From assembly GCA_020049575.1 (NCBI GenBank), contig JAIFKM010000008.1, positions 1 to 47,609 of the forward strand: a DNA stretch of 47,609 bases, in the 5' to 3' direction. A program made the position numbers and the translations under genes. This DNA is from Desulfobulbaceae bacterium. Lineage in GTDB: Bacteria > Desulfobacterota > Desulfobulbia > Desulfobulbales > Desulfocapsaceae. Position 1 is the stretch's first letter; each line of letters starts with the position of its first letter. Positions 18,841 to 27,294 of the stretch are shown one piece after another. Below the pieces are notes generated by a model that made no database searches, was not told where the DNA came from, and saw only the letters and a list, made by a program, of their open reading frames with translations.

Positions 18841-19224
18841 TTACAAACTGTCTTGTACTATTTCTATCAGTTTGTCCATGTCAATGGGTTTCGGAATAAA
18901 ATCATCGGCCAAAGTCGTCTTGCCACCCATGTGTGTATAGTTCGTCGAAGAGATCGCATCGGTGACGGCAGTCAGCAGAATAATGACTATATCTTTATAT
19001 TCATCTGATTTTTTCAGCTCGTCGCACAATGTATACCCATCTTTTCTGGGCATCATCACGTCAAGAATTATCAACGCCGGACGCTCCTCCTTGATTTTCG
19101 TCATTGCCTCTATGCCATCGTAGGCCTTGGCGACTCTGAAATTCTTACTCTCCAGTTTCATGGTGACCATTTCCACCAGATCCGTATCATCATCCACTAC
19201 CAGGATGAGTTTTTTGTCACTCAT
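18841..19224 (-). CDS. Single-domain response regulator (CheY-like)
   Basis: LILVVDDDTDLVEMVTMKLESKNF...LIILDVMMPRKDGYTLC; 127 aa. Confidence 0.93.
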   Translation of the reverse strand: MSDKKLILVVDDDTDLVEMVTMKLESKNFRVAKAYDGIEAMTKIKEERPALIILDVMMPRKDGYTLCDELKKSDEYKDIVIILLTAVTDAISSTNYTHMGGKTTLADDFIPKPIDMDKLIEIVQDSL

Positions 19225-19262
19225 AGGAACCCTCCTCGGACATTTATGAAATTCGCTCTTGC

Positions 19263-20186
19263 CTATACCTGAGGCCTGGGCAACAGTCCTGCCCTCTCAA
19301 CAATTTCCTTGACCTTCTCTTCCCAGTCGATGGCCATTATATGAAAACCGGCAACACCCTCAACTTTCTTAAGACGCTCTATAGTTTCAATACAGATGTT
19401 AATTCCCTCTTCGGGTTGTTTTTCCTTGGGTACAGAAGCCATCCGGTCGACGATCTCCTGAGGAACATCCATCCCAGGCACCCTGGTTTTCATATAACGA
19501 GCGGCGCCAAGCGACTTGATCGGTGTGACACCTGCCAGGATATAACATTTCTTGTGAAGACCGCGGGCACAGACCCCCTCCATCCATTTTTCAAATTTGT
19601 CGACATTGAAGATGCACTGGGTCTGAATAAAATCAGCCCCCGCGGCAATCTTCTTTGCCAAGCGCAGAACCCGAAGTTCAAAGGGATCGGCAAAAGGATT
19701 TGCGGCTGCGCCGATGAACATCTTCGGTGCGCCTTTGATCTCCGCCCCACCCTGAAAAATGCCTTCGTCGCGCATCGCCTTGACCATCTGGATGAGTTGA
19801 ATGGAGTCGATGTCATGGACATTCATCGCCATCGGATGGTCGCCGAATTTGGTGTGATCTCCCGACAGACAGAGCATCGTGTCGATGCCCAGCGAGTAAG
19901 CTCCAAGAATATCAGCCTGCATGGCGAGACGGTTACGGTCACGAGTGACCAGCTGGTAAAGCGGGTTCAACCCTTCCTGTTTCAACAGGACAGAGGCTGC
20001 CAAGCTCGACATTCGAACCATCGCCGTCTGGTTGTCGGTAACATTGACCGCATCGACAATTCCATGAAGATACCTGCCCTTCTCCCGCACTTTATCGGGC
20101 TGAGCCCCACGGGGCGGACCACATTCCGACGTCACAGCCAGGTGGCCTGCGGCCAGTACTTTTTCCAATCTGCTATCAGTCTTCAT
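19263..20186 (-). CDS. metF: Methylenetetrahydrofolate reductase (MetF-1)
   Basis: 307 aa; AVTSECGPPRGA, CLSGDHTKFGDHP, GADFIQTQCIFNVDKFEKWM; ATGA overlap with metV. Confidence 0.9.
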   Translation of the reverse strand: MKTDSRLEKVLAAGHLAVTSECGPPRGAQPDKVREKGRYLHGIVDAVNVTDNQTAMVRMSSLAASVLLKQEGLNPLYQLVTRDRNRLAMQADILGAYSLGIDTMLCLSGDHTKFGDHPMAMNVHDIDSIQLIQMVKAMRDEGIFQGGAEIKGAPKMFIGAAANPFADPFELRVLRLAKKIAAGADFIQTQCIFNVDKFEKWMEGVCARGLHKKCYILAGVTPIKSLGAARYMKTRVPGMDVPQEIVDRMASVPKEKQPEEGINICIETIERLKKVEGVAGFHIMAIDWEEKVKEIVERAGLLPRPQV

Positions 20187-20851
20187 TCTGCCAAGTCCTC
20201 TCTTATGATCTTTCTCGGGCCACTGCCTCCACCCGGTCGCCAGTCCTTTGCCGGCATGATTTCGACAAAGCGCTCCTCCTGTCCGAGCTCTTTCAGCCTC
20301 TCCCAGATCAAGGCCCAGGCACAGTCCACATCATCGCCGATCTCGCAATGTCCACCGGTTGAACCGCCGCATGGGCCGTTCATCAATTGCTTAGCGCATC
20401 GGGCAATGGGACAAATTCCGCCGGTCTTGCCGAGCAGGCAGTCACCACATCCCTGACAACGCTCGGCCCAGACGCCCTGCCTTTCGGAAGCACCCATGAA
20501 CTTTGTATTCACGGCCGGGAAGACCGGTTTTCCTTTGAAGCGACGGGCCAGTTCCTGAACCCCGCAACCGCAGGCCATGGACATGATGGCATCGACGCCG
20601 TCGATCATCGGGACAAGTTCCTCGACATATTCCGGGTCGCACTGGCGTTCCAGGGTATGCTCGCGTATTTCGATAGTGGAACCGCTCTTGAGCAGGGCCA
20701 TGTGCAGGCCGGAAGCGAGAAGCCCGACCTCTTTACGACCGCCAGCGGCGCAAACCGTCACGCATTCGTTGCAACCAAGCAGCAGAATTCGCTTAAAAGG
20801 TCTGACATACTCAATAAGCTCTTCCAAGGGTTTTCGTTCAGCAGTGATCAT
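20183..20851 (-). CDS. metV: Methylenetetrahydrofolate reductase C-terminal/zinc-binding partner (MetV)
   Basis: 222 aa, Cys-rich: LLLGCNECVTVCAAGG, CQGCGDCLLGKTGGICPIARCAKQLMNGPCGGS. Confidence 0.88.
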   Translation of the reverse strand: MITAERKPLEELIEYVRPFKRILLLGCNECVTVCAAGGRKEVGLLASGLHMALLKSGSTIEIREHTLERQCDPEYVEELVPMIDGVDAIMSMACGCGVQELARRFKGKPVFPAVNTKFMGASERQGVWAERCQGCGDCLLGKTGGICPIARCAKQLMNGPCGGSTGGHCEIGDDVDCAWALIWERLKELGQEERFVEIMPAKDWRPGGGSGPRKIIREDLAE

Positions 20852-20873
20852 TGTGGTTCACTCTCCTCTCATA

Positions 20874-21329
20874 TTATTCCACTACTACGGCACAGGTGTC
20901 GACGTGCTGCCGGCAGATGGCGGCGTGTATCGAACTCGGACCGAGTTTACGGATCTTCTCTGTTATCTCTGTGGCAACCTGGGCAAAACGATACCCCATG
21001 CCGGCGGACATCATGACCATCTCTAACCGTTCTCTCTCAATACCGATTTCATCCATGTATTTCTGAACATAATCCACCATCCGGGCAGCCCGAGTGTTGC
21101 CATTCTTGAAATGGCAGTCACCTTCCAGGCAGCCTGCCACATACACACCATCCGCACCCATTTCAAAAGCCTTGACGATATGCAGAGCATCCACCTTGCT
21201 TGAGCAGGGAACCCGGATGATCTTGACATTGGATGGATAGGTGAGTCTCTGACTCCCAGCCATATCGGCTGCCGTGTACGCGCAGTAATGACAGCAGAAG
21301 GCCACAATGACCGGTTCAAATGTATCCAT
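20874..21329 (-). CDS. mvhD: Hydrogenase iron-sulfur subunit (MvhD/FrhD family)
   Basis: VIVAFCCHYCAYTAADMAG, VPCSSKVD, GCLEGDCHFKNGN; TAATG overlap with hdrA. Confidence 0.9.
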   Translation of the reverse strand: MDTFEPVIVAFCCHYCAYTAADMAGSQRLTYPSNVKIIRVPCSSKVDALHIVKAFEMGADGVYVAGCLEGDCHFKNGNTRAARMVDYVQKYMDEIGIERERLEMVMMSAGMGYRFAQVATEITEKIRKLGPSSIHAAICRQHVDTCAVVVE

Positions 21330-24300
21330 TATGCGATATTCCTTTCAAAGAGTTCTTCCAGTTTGGCGATAATCCGATCATCCTCGAACTGCATAAGTTG
21401 AATGGCCTTGGCCGGACAGGCCGAAGCGCACATACCGCAGCCATGGCATTTTGCCGGATCGATTTCCGAATAGCCGTCGGCGTTGATAAAAGGAATGCCG
21501 AAGGGGCAGGCCCTTACGCAGATCAAACAAGCCGCGCAGAGATCACGGTTCACCTTGGCTGCAGCGGCACCGAGATTGATTGAATCCCTGGCGAGCATAG
21601 TCAGGGCCCGCGAAGCCACGGCCAGGGCTTGACCGACACTCTCCCTGATAGTCTTGGGACCATGCGCTGTGCCCGCTACGAAGAAACCAGGAACCGGCAG
21701 ATCCACCGGCCGCAGCTTGACATGATCCTCGAGAAAGTACCCGTCGCCAGTACGGGGCAGCTTGAAGATTCTTGCCAACTCGTCATTTCCATCCTCATCG
21801 GCAATCAAGCCAGTACTCAGACAAAGACAATCGGCAGTGACAGTGATCTGACGGCCTATGATCGGATCTGTAAAGGTAACATCCACCATTGAGCCGGAAG
21901 CTGCAACCACGGGTGGTTTATCCAAGCTGTAGCGACTGAAGATCACTCCCAATTCACGAGCTTTTTGATAGTATTCTTCCTGGAAGCCATAGGTTCGCAT
22001 ATCCCGAAAAAGGACGAAAATACGTGCTTCCGGGTTGATTTCCTTAATCCGCAAGGCGTTCTTCACGGCATTCTGACAACAGATACGCGAACAATTGGGG
22101 TTGTCAGGAGTACGGGAACCGGCACACTGAATCATCACCACGTTATCCCAGGAACTTACAGTTTCGGGACTTTCTTCAATGAGGTTCTGCAATTCACGCT
22201 GGGTCGATACCGCTTCACATTCATCGAGCAGATAGAGACGGGGACGATTCGGCAGAGCCCCGGTGGCGAGAATAGTAACACCATGCTCGATCTGCCTATA
22301 GAACATCTGTTTGCCGGTCTGCATGCCGGTCTTGAACATGCCCGGCATACCACTGTGGTCGACGATGATGGCACGGGTTATGACCTGAATATTGTCATGT
22401 GATTCGGTCCTGGAAATGAGATCCTTGACAAAAGCCTGGATGTCGTTGCCCTCGAGTGTTCTCCAAAGACCTGCAGCGAAACCGCCGAGACCTGCCGATT
22501 TTTCAACGAGAAAGACTTTCACTCCCTGCTCGGCGAGTTGCAGGGCTGTAGTCATGCCGGTGATGCCGCCACCAACCACTAGGACATTCTTGTTCATCGG
22601 CAGACTGTGATCAGCCAGCGGCTGCGAGCGAACAACACTACCGACCGCCATTTTCAGCAGGTCCTTGGCCTTCTCGGTCGCCTCATCCGGGTGATTGGCA
22701 TGGACCCAGGTAACCTGATCGCGAATATTGGCAATCTCGACAAGATATTTATTAAGTCCTGCCCGGCGAACGACCTCCTGGAATTTAGCCTCGTGAGTAC
22801 GGGGTGAACAGCCGCCGATCACGACCCGGTTAAGTCGCTCTGTCTTGATTGTGTCCTCTATCTGCTGCATCGACTCTCGGCTGCAGCCATGACCCTTCAA
22901 CTCTGCAACGGCAACATGAGGAAGGGTTCCGGCAAATTCTGCCAAAGTTGCCACATCAATCACACCGCCGATATTTTCACCGCAGTCGCAGATAAAAACG
23001 CCCACACGCGGCTCTTCACCAACCAGTAAGGTTTCGAGAGGCAGCGGCGCAATCTCGTACTCAATCTTCTCGGTTATTCCCAGATCTCTGCCTGCCATGC
23101 AGGCGGCAGCACTAGCTTGAACCATAGTCTCCGGAATATCCTTCGGACTCTCTATGACACCGGCGACGTAGACGCCGGGCACCGAGGTGACAACCGGATT
23201 GAATCCGTCGGTTTTCGGGAAACTGGAGGTGTTGAGTTGAAGACCCAGTTTTCCAGCAAGCTCTTTGACATCGTCAGCCACCCGAAAACCTGTCGACAGC
23301 ACTACCATATCAAATTCTTCTGTCAGGTTACGGCCACCCTCCTCGGCACTGTAGGTCAGGCTCAGGTTCTCCTTCCCAGGTTCTCGCAGGATACTGTGCG
23401 GCCGACTGCGGACGAATCGCACACCAAAGTCATTTTTTGCCCGGAGGTAGTAGAGTTCGTAATCCTTGCCCATGGTCCGCATGTCCATGAAGAAGATCGT
23501 CGTCTCTATGTCATCTTGGAATCGCTCCTTAGTGACGATGGCTTCCTTCAAGGCAAACATGCAGCAGGCGCTCGAACAGTATTGACCAGCGCCCTTCTGC
23601 AAGCCACGCGAACCGATACACTGGATCCAGGCGACTTTCTTCGGCTGTTTGCCATTCGAAGGCCGGACAAGCTGCCCCATGGTCGGACCCGAGGCGGAGA
23701 GGATGCGCTCGTATTCAAGACTGGTGACGACGTCGGGCTGGGTTGCATAGCCCAGATAATCCAGGTGGCTCGGATCGAACAGGGCGCCACCCGAAGAAAA
23801 AACGATTGAACCGCAGCTGACCTCGCGTTTTCTGCCCATATCGTCAGGATTGATGGCCCCGGCCGGACAACACTTCATCAAGGCCTCAACATCAGTGCAT
23901 TTGGCCAGATCTATGGAAAATGCCTGGGGTGTGGCCTGGGGATAACGCATACATGTCGGGGCTCGATGATCAAGCCCCGGCGTGAAACGGACGCACTCAG
24001 GGAACTTCTTATGGCAGTCGCCGCAGGCCGTGCATTTATCCAGGTTTATATATCGGGGTGCAGTTTCCAATAAAACGGTAAAATCACCCTTTTCACCCTT
24101 CACATCCTTGACCGTGGTCATGGTCAAAAGTTCGATGAACTCCTGCCGGCTGCCCTCGGAGAGATTTGGCGAGAGGGTGCAAAGATCACAATTGTTGGTT
24201 GGGAAGGTTCTATCAAGCTGGGTCATCAAGCCGCCGATGGCATACGCCTTATCCACCAGGATGACATTTTTTTCGGCTTCGGCCAGATCAAGGGCCGTCC

Positions 24301-24385
24301 GTATGCCACCCATGCCGCCGCCGATTACCAGGACCCTGTTGCTGTGTTGCGATTGTATTGTCTGCATAGCTCTTCTTTTTTGCAC
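21329..24385 (-). CDS. HdrA-like FAD/Fe-S protein, tandem-duplicated (1018 aa)
   Basis: Two FAD-binding halves (VLVIGGGMGGIRTALDLAE; VLVVGGGITGMTTALQLAEQG), two IQC(I/A)GSR motifs, ferredoxin motifs CTACGDC and C-terminal CAACLICVRACP/CHGCGMCASACP. Start may be 24367. Confidence 0.92.
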   Translation of the reverse strand: MQKRRAMQTIQSQHSNRVLVIGGGMGGIRTALDLAEAEKNVILVDKAYAIGGLMTQLDRTFPTNNCDLCTLSPNLSEGSRQEFIELLTMTTVKDVKGEKGDFTVLLETAPRYINLDKCTACGDCHKKFPECVRFTPGLDHRAPTCMRYPQATPQAFSIDLAKCTDVEALMKCCPAGAINPDDMGRKREVSCGSIVFSSGGALFDPSHLDYLGYATQPDVVTSLEYERILSASGPTMGQLVRPSNGKQPKKVAWIQCIGSRGLQKGAGQYCSSACCMFALKEAIVTKERFQDDIETTIFFMDMRTMGKDYELYYLRAKNDFGVRFVRSRPHSILREPGKENLSLTYSAEEGGRNLTEEFDMVVLSTGFRVADDVKELAGKLGLQLNTSSFPKTDGFNPVVTSVPGVYVAGVIESPKDIPETMVQASAAACMAGRDLGITEKIEYEIAPLPLETLLVGEEPRVGVFICDCGENIGGVIDVATLAEFAGTLPHVAVAELKGHGCSRESMQQIEDTIKTERLNRVVIGGCSPRTHEAKFQEVVRRAGLNKYLVEIANIRDQVTWVHANHPDEATEKAKDLLKMAVGSVVRSQPLADHSLPMNKNVLVVGGGITGMTTALQLAEQGVKVFLVEKSAGLGGFAAGLWRTLEGNDIQAFVKDLISRTESHDNIQVITRAIIVDHSGMPGMFKTGMQTGKQMFYRQIEHGVTILATGALPNRPRLYLLDECEAVSTQRELQNLIEESPETVSSWDNVVMIQCAGSRTPDNPNCSRICCQNAVKNALRIKEINPEARIFVLFRDMRTYGFQEEYYQKARELGVIFSRYSLDKPPVVAASGSMVDVTFTDPIIGRQITVTADCLCLSTGLIADEDGNDELARIFKLPRTGDGYFLEDHVKLRPVDLPVPGFFVAGTAHGPKTIRESVGQALAVASRALTMLARDSINLGAAAAKVNRDLCAACLICVRACPFGIPFINADGYSEIDPAKCHGCGMCASACPAKAIQLMQFEDDRIIAKLEELFERNIA

Positions 24386-24451
24386 CGATTACCAGGCGAA
24401 CACACCGGCTCCGGTCAACATTTTTATCGAATTACCGCCGGGTTTCAATAG

Positions 24452-25324
24452 TTAGAGACCTGCAATATCGAGAATAGCCGGCAGCTTGTGCTCCCAGCCA
24501 AGTGTCTGGATGAGCACACCTTGAGTCATGGCCTTCAGGGCCGCAATGGTCTCACCAGCGATCAGGATACCCTCTTGCTCACGATCCGGCGATTTTCTAA
24601 TGCGCCGGATGAGTTCATCAGAGATATGCGCCCCAGGTTCGCTGTTGGCGATATACTGAGCAATTGCCAGTGATTTCAGGAGAAATACGGTGGGAATCAC
24701 AGGAACACCCAGTTCCTTGACCTTTGCAAGAAAGGAGGTGAAATGCTGGAGATCAAAAACCGGTGGCGTGATAATGAATCGAGCACCGGCTGCTACCTTC
24801 TCGCGGGCGACAGAAAGTTCTGCAGCCAGCGCGGCATCATCCGCATAGGGAGCAATACTGCAACCGGTGATGAAACTCGGCTCACCATCAAGATCGAATC
24901 CAGCGAGATCCTTGCCTTTCTGCAGCTGACCGATGGCCTTTATAAGGCCAATTTCATCAAGGTCATAGACTGGTTTGGCATCGCTGTGATCACCCTGGCT
25001 CATGTCTTCGCTATGCACCACAATCAGGTTCTGGATGCCAAGAACATGGGCCGCCAGAATATCTCCCTGGATGGCCATGCGGTTGCGATCTCGACAGTAA
25101 ACATGCATGATCGTCTCAACGCCCTGTTGCTGCATAAGCACCCCACCAGCCATGGCACTCATGCGCATGATACCGTTGTCCATATCAGGAACGACAACCG
25201 CATCGACCCGGCCCTTGATCCGGCGGGCGTCAGTTACCAGCCTCGATATATTCACCCCTTTCGGAGTATGCATTTCGGCCAGTACCACAAATTCGTTTGA
25301 CTGCAATCTCTTCTGGAAACTCAT
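24452..25324 (-). CDS. Methylenetetrahydrofolate reductase family protein (MetF-2, divergent)
   Basis: 290 aa, alignable by eye with MetF-1 (MRMSAMAGGVLMQQQG..., CRDRNRMAIQGDILAAHVLGIQN). Confidence 0.85.
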   Translation of the reverse strand: MSFQKRLQSNEFVVLAEMHTPKGVNISRLVTDARRIKGRVDAVVVPDMDNGIMRMSAMAGGVLMQQQGVETIMHVYCRDRNRMAIQGDILAAHVLGIQNLIVVHSEDMSQGDHSDAKPVYDLDEIGLIKAIGQLQKGKDLAGFDLDGEPSFITGCSIAPYADDAALAAELSVAREKVAAGARFIITPPVFDLQHFTSFLAKVKELGVPVIPTVFLLKSLAIAQYIANSEPGAHISDELIRRIRKSPDREQEGILIAGETIAALKAMTQGVLIQTLGWEHKLPAILDIAGL

Positions 25325-25392
25325 ACGCTTTTTCTCTCTCCGGAGCTAGGCATCACGGTTCGGGTTTTTCCCTGTATCCTGCCAGTACCTCT

Positions 25393-26712
25393 TTACAGGG
25401 CTGTTTCGGGATGAAAAACGTTTAATTCTTTCAGATCGTCTCCCAGATAAGCCCGCTCGTTAGGACCGAGGATGCCAAGTGAGAGGCAGATCAATGTCCA
25501 GATATGCACGGTATTAAATGTTCCGCCAAAATGATGGCCTATATCGTGGACCTGGGCATGACAGTTGTGACAGCCGGTGATGCAGTAATTCGCACCTGTC
25601 GATACTATCTGGTCAAACTTTATTCTGCCGTATGCCCGGCGTTCTTCGGTATATCCCGACTGAAGAAATCCGCCGCCGCCACCGCAGCAATAATTGTTTG
25701 ATTTGTTCGGTGTCATTTCAATGATATTTTCCTTGCCGACTACCGATTCCACCACAAATCGGAGATCATCTGCCACCGCATCGCCATAACTCTTGCGGAC
25801 AATCTGGCAGGGATCCTGAATAGTGAAGGTGACTCCTAAATCCTTGTTCCAATCGGAATTTACCTTCAGGCGACCTTCCCGGATCCATTTGGCATAATAT
25901 TGATAAATTGAGGCAACTTCAAAATTGTGTTCGATGTTAAATTTTTTCAGCCCGGCCCGGACTGAGAAAGTGATGTGTCCTCATTCAGTGTTGAGGAAGA
26001 CCTTGGTCCCGAGCTCGTCGGCCTGCTTTGCCGAGACCCGTGTGACATGTTCCCAGCTGTCATTATCGGCAAGGAACATGCAATAGTTCTCGGCCGCCCA
26101 GCCTTTGCTGCCATAGGTCCAGTCGACCCCGGCAAGATGGAGGATTTTCCACAGGGGGACCAATTCATCCGGCTCAGTGACCGGCTCACGTGAATTCTGG
26201 TTGAGGAAGAAATGAGCTCCCTGCTTATCAATCGGCGCGACCATATCTTTGAATTCAGGCTGGGATTCCTGATATTCTGCCAGGACATCCTCGACGACAA
26301 AGATAAAATCGTCGGGGGCCGTGCCCATGGCGCTGTTGGAATCATTACGCAGGGCCATGTCGCAGGAATTGCGAATACCGCTGGGCCGTTTGTCCCTTGG
26401 CCAGGTAGCCCTGGTATTGTATACCAGTTGGGGAATATCGATTTTCATTGGGCAAACATAAATGCAGCGTTGACACATGGTGCACATCCAGACCCAGGGA
26501 GTGGTTTTCACCTCTTCGTCCAGGCCCATCGCACACATCCGCAGGAATTTACGTGGATCCATATCTGCCATCCCCGTTGCCGGGCAACCGGAGACACAAG
26601 CGCCGCAGGTCAAACACAAATTGAGATTCCCCCCTTCAGGGATAATCTCCTTGACCATATCAATGTATGAACTTTCCCTTTTTCCTTTTATCGCAATGCT
26701 ACTTTCCGGCAT
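25393..26712 (-). CDS. HdrC/HdrB-like (Fe-S)-binding protein, probable selenoprotein with Sec at codon 244 (in-frame TGA 25983..25981)
   Basis: One frame joins ORF 26712..25981 (CLTCGACVSGCP, CTMCQRCIYVCP) with ORF 25776..25393 (NNYCCGGGGG, CITGCHNCH). The 67 codons between them read GHITFSVRAGLKKFNIEHNFEVASIYQYYAKWIREGRLKVNSDWNKDLGVTFTIQDPCQIVRKSYGDAVA with no further stop. Confidence 0.87.
25947..25965 (-). promoter_or_regulatory. Candidate bacterial SECIS hairpin
   Basis: Minus-strand RNA UCAGUCC-GGGCC-GGGCUGA: 7-bp stem including one U-G, apical loop starting 22 nt after the UGA; possible extension UUU/AAA past a C-A mismatch. Confidence 0.6.
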
Positions 26713-26800
26713 GGGTATATCCTTTTTCCTCTCCAGGTCTGTTATAGATTGAAAAACTCTCTACCGCCCACTTGCGCCATATCTCCCACAAGATCAGCAG

Positions 26801-27049
26801 TCACACACCTCGCTTACGCACTCTCACCTTGTAGAAATCGTGTCTGATATCCTCACTGTCATCTGCCAGGATATCATACGAAGCCTCCGGTAATACCTTC
26901 AGCAGATCTTTTCGGGTATCCGGATCCGATCCCCGTATCTCCAAGACCTGCAGCGGCTTCATGCGGTCGAAGATCTCTGTCATCTTCAGGAGCGAGATCG
27001 AGGAAAAGGTATTTCTAAAATCCAATACTATGTCAGCTTCTAATGCCAA
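26801..27049 (-). CDS. TusA-like (SirA/YedF family fold) protein lacking the active-site Cys
   Basis: TTG start at 27049 after GGAGGAG; LEADIVLDFRNTFSSISLLKMTEIFDRMKPLQVLEIRGSDPDTRKDLLKVLPEASYDILADDSE... aligns with TusA LDxRGLxCPxPLLK; ORF-track start 27112 judged too early. Confidence 0.62.
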   Translation of the reverse strand: MALEADIVLDFRNTFSSISLLKMTEIFDRMKPLQVLEIRGSDPDTRKDLLKVLPEASYDILADDSEDIRHDFYKVRVRKRGV

Positions 27050-27087
27050 TTTATCTGTACTCCTCCGTAATAGTAACTGCAAACATA

Positions 27088-27105
27088 AAGCAACAATCAG
27101 GCCAT
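27088..27105 (-). promoter_or_regulatory. Candidate sigma54 (-24/-12) promoter of the hdr/met array
   Basis: Minus strand ATGGCCTGATTGTTGCTT; GG-N10-GC; predicted 5'UTR about 30 nt to the RBS/TTG start. Confidence 0.7.
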
Positions 27106-27242
27106 TGTGCACAGACTGTATTTTTATAAATTGAGAAAGAACTCTTTAGCATTCATTCCCCTCTGTTAGAGGCGATACGGCGAAAAACTGGATTATTGTA
27201 AAAGGACCCAAAGATGAGTAGAGTGGAGCCATACGTGCTAAG

Positions 27243-27254
27243 CTGTTAAAACAG
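27243..27254. promoter_or_regulatory. Candidate activator binding palindrome 1
   Basis: CTGTTAAAACAG (CTGTT/AACAG inverted repeat). Confidence 0.35.
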
Positions 27255-27268
27255 TTATTCTTTACAGG

Positions 27269-27283
27269 TGTTAAAGTTTAACA
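27269..27283. promoter_or_regulatory. Candidate activator binding palindrome 2, abutting the regulator RBS
   Basis: TGTTAAA-G-TTTAACA perfect 7-bp dyad. Confidence 0.45.
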
Positions 27284-27294
27284 GGAGACGGAGC

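Noticed and set aside
19341-20456. 371-aa plus-strand ORF
   Set aside because: Antisense shadow of metF/metV, no recognisable domain.
20874-21329. MvhD as a second selenoprotein
   Set aside because: Its redox motif is encoded with Cys (FCCHYCAY); no in-frame TGA.
25393-25776. Stand-alone CDS for the HdrB-like C-terminal part (ORF-track 127 aa) and a genuine stop at 25981
   Set aside because: Coding similarity continues upstream of its ATG in the same frame to the TGA; one continuous UGA-containing gene explains it better than two genes or a pseudogene.
25947-26345. 132-aa minus-strand ORF
   Set aside because: Different frame, Ser/Arg-rich shadow translation overlapping the true HdrC frame; not needed once read-through is accepted.
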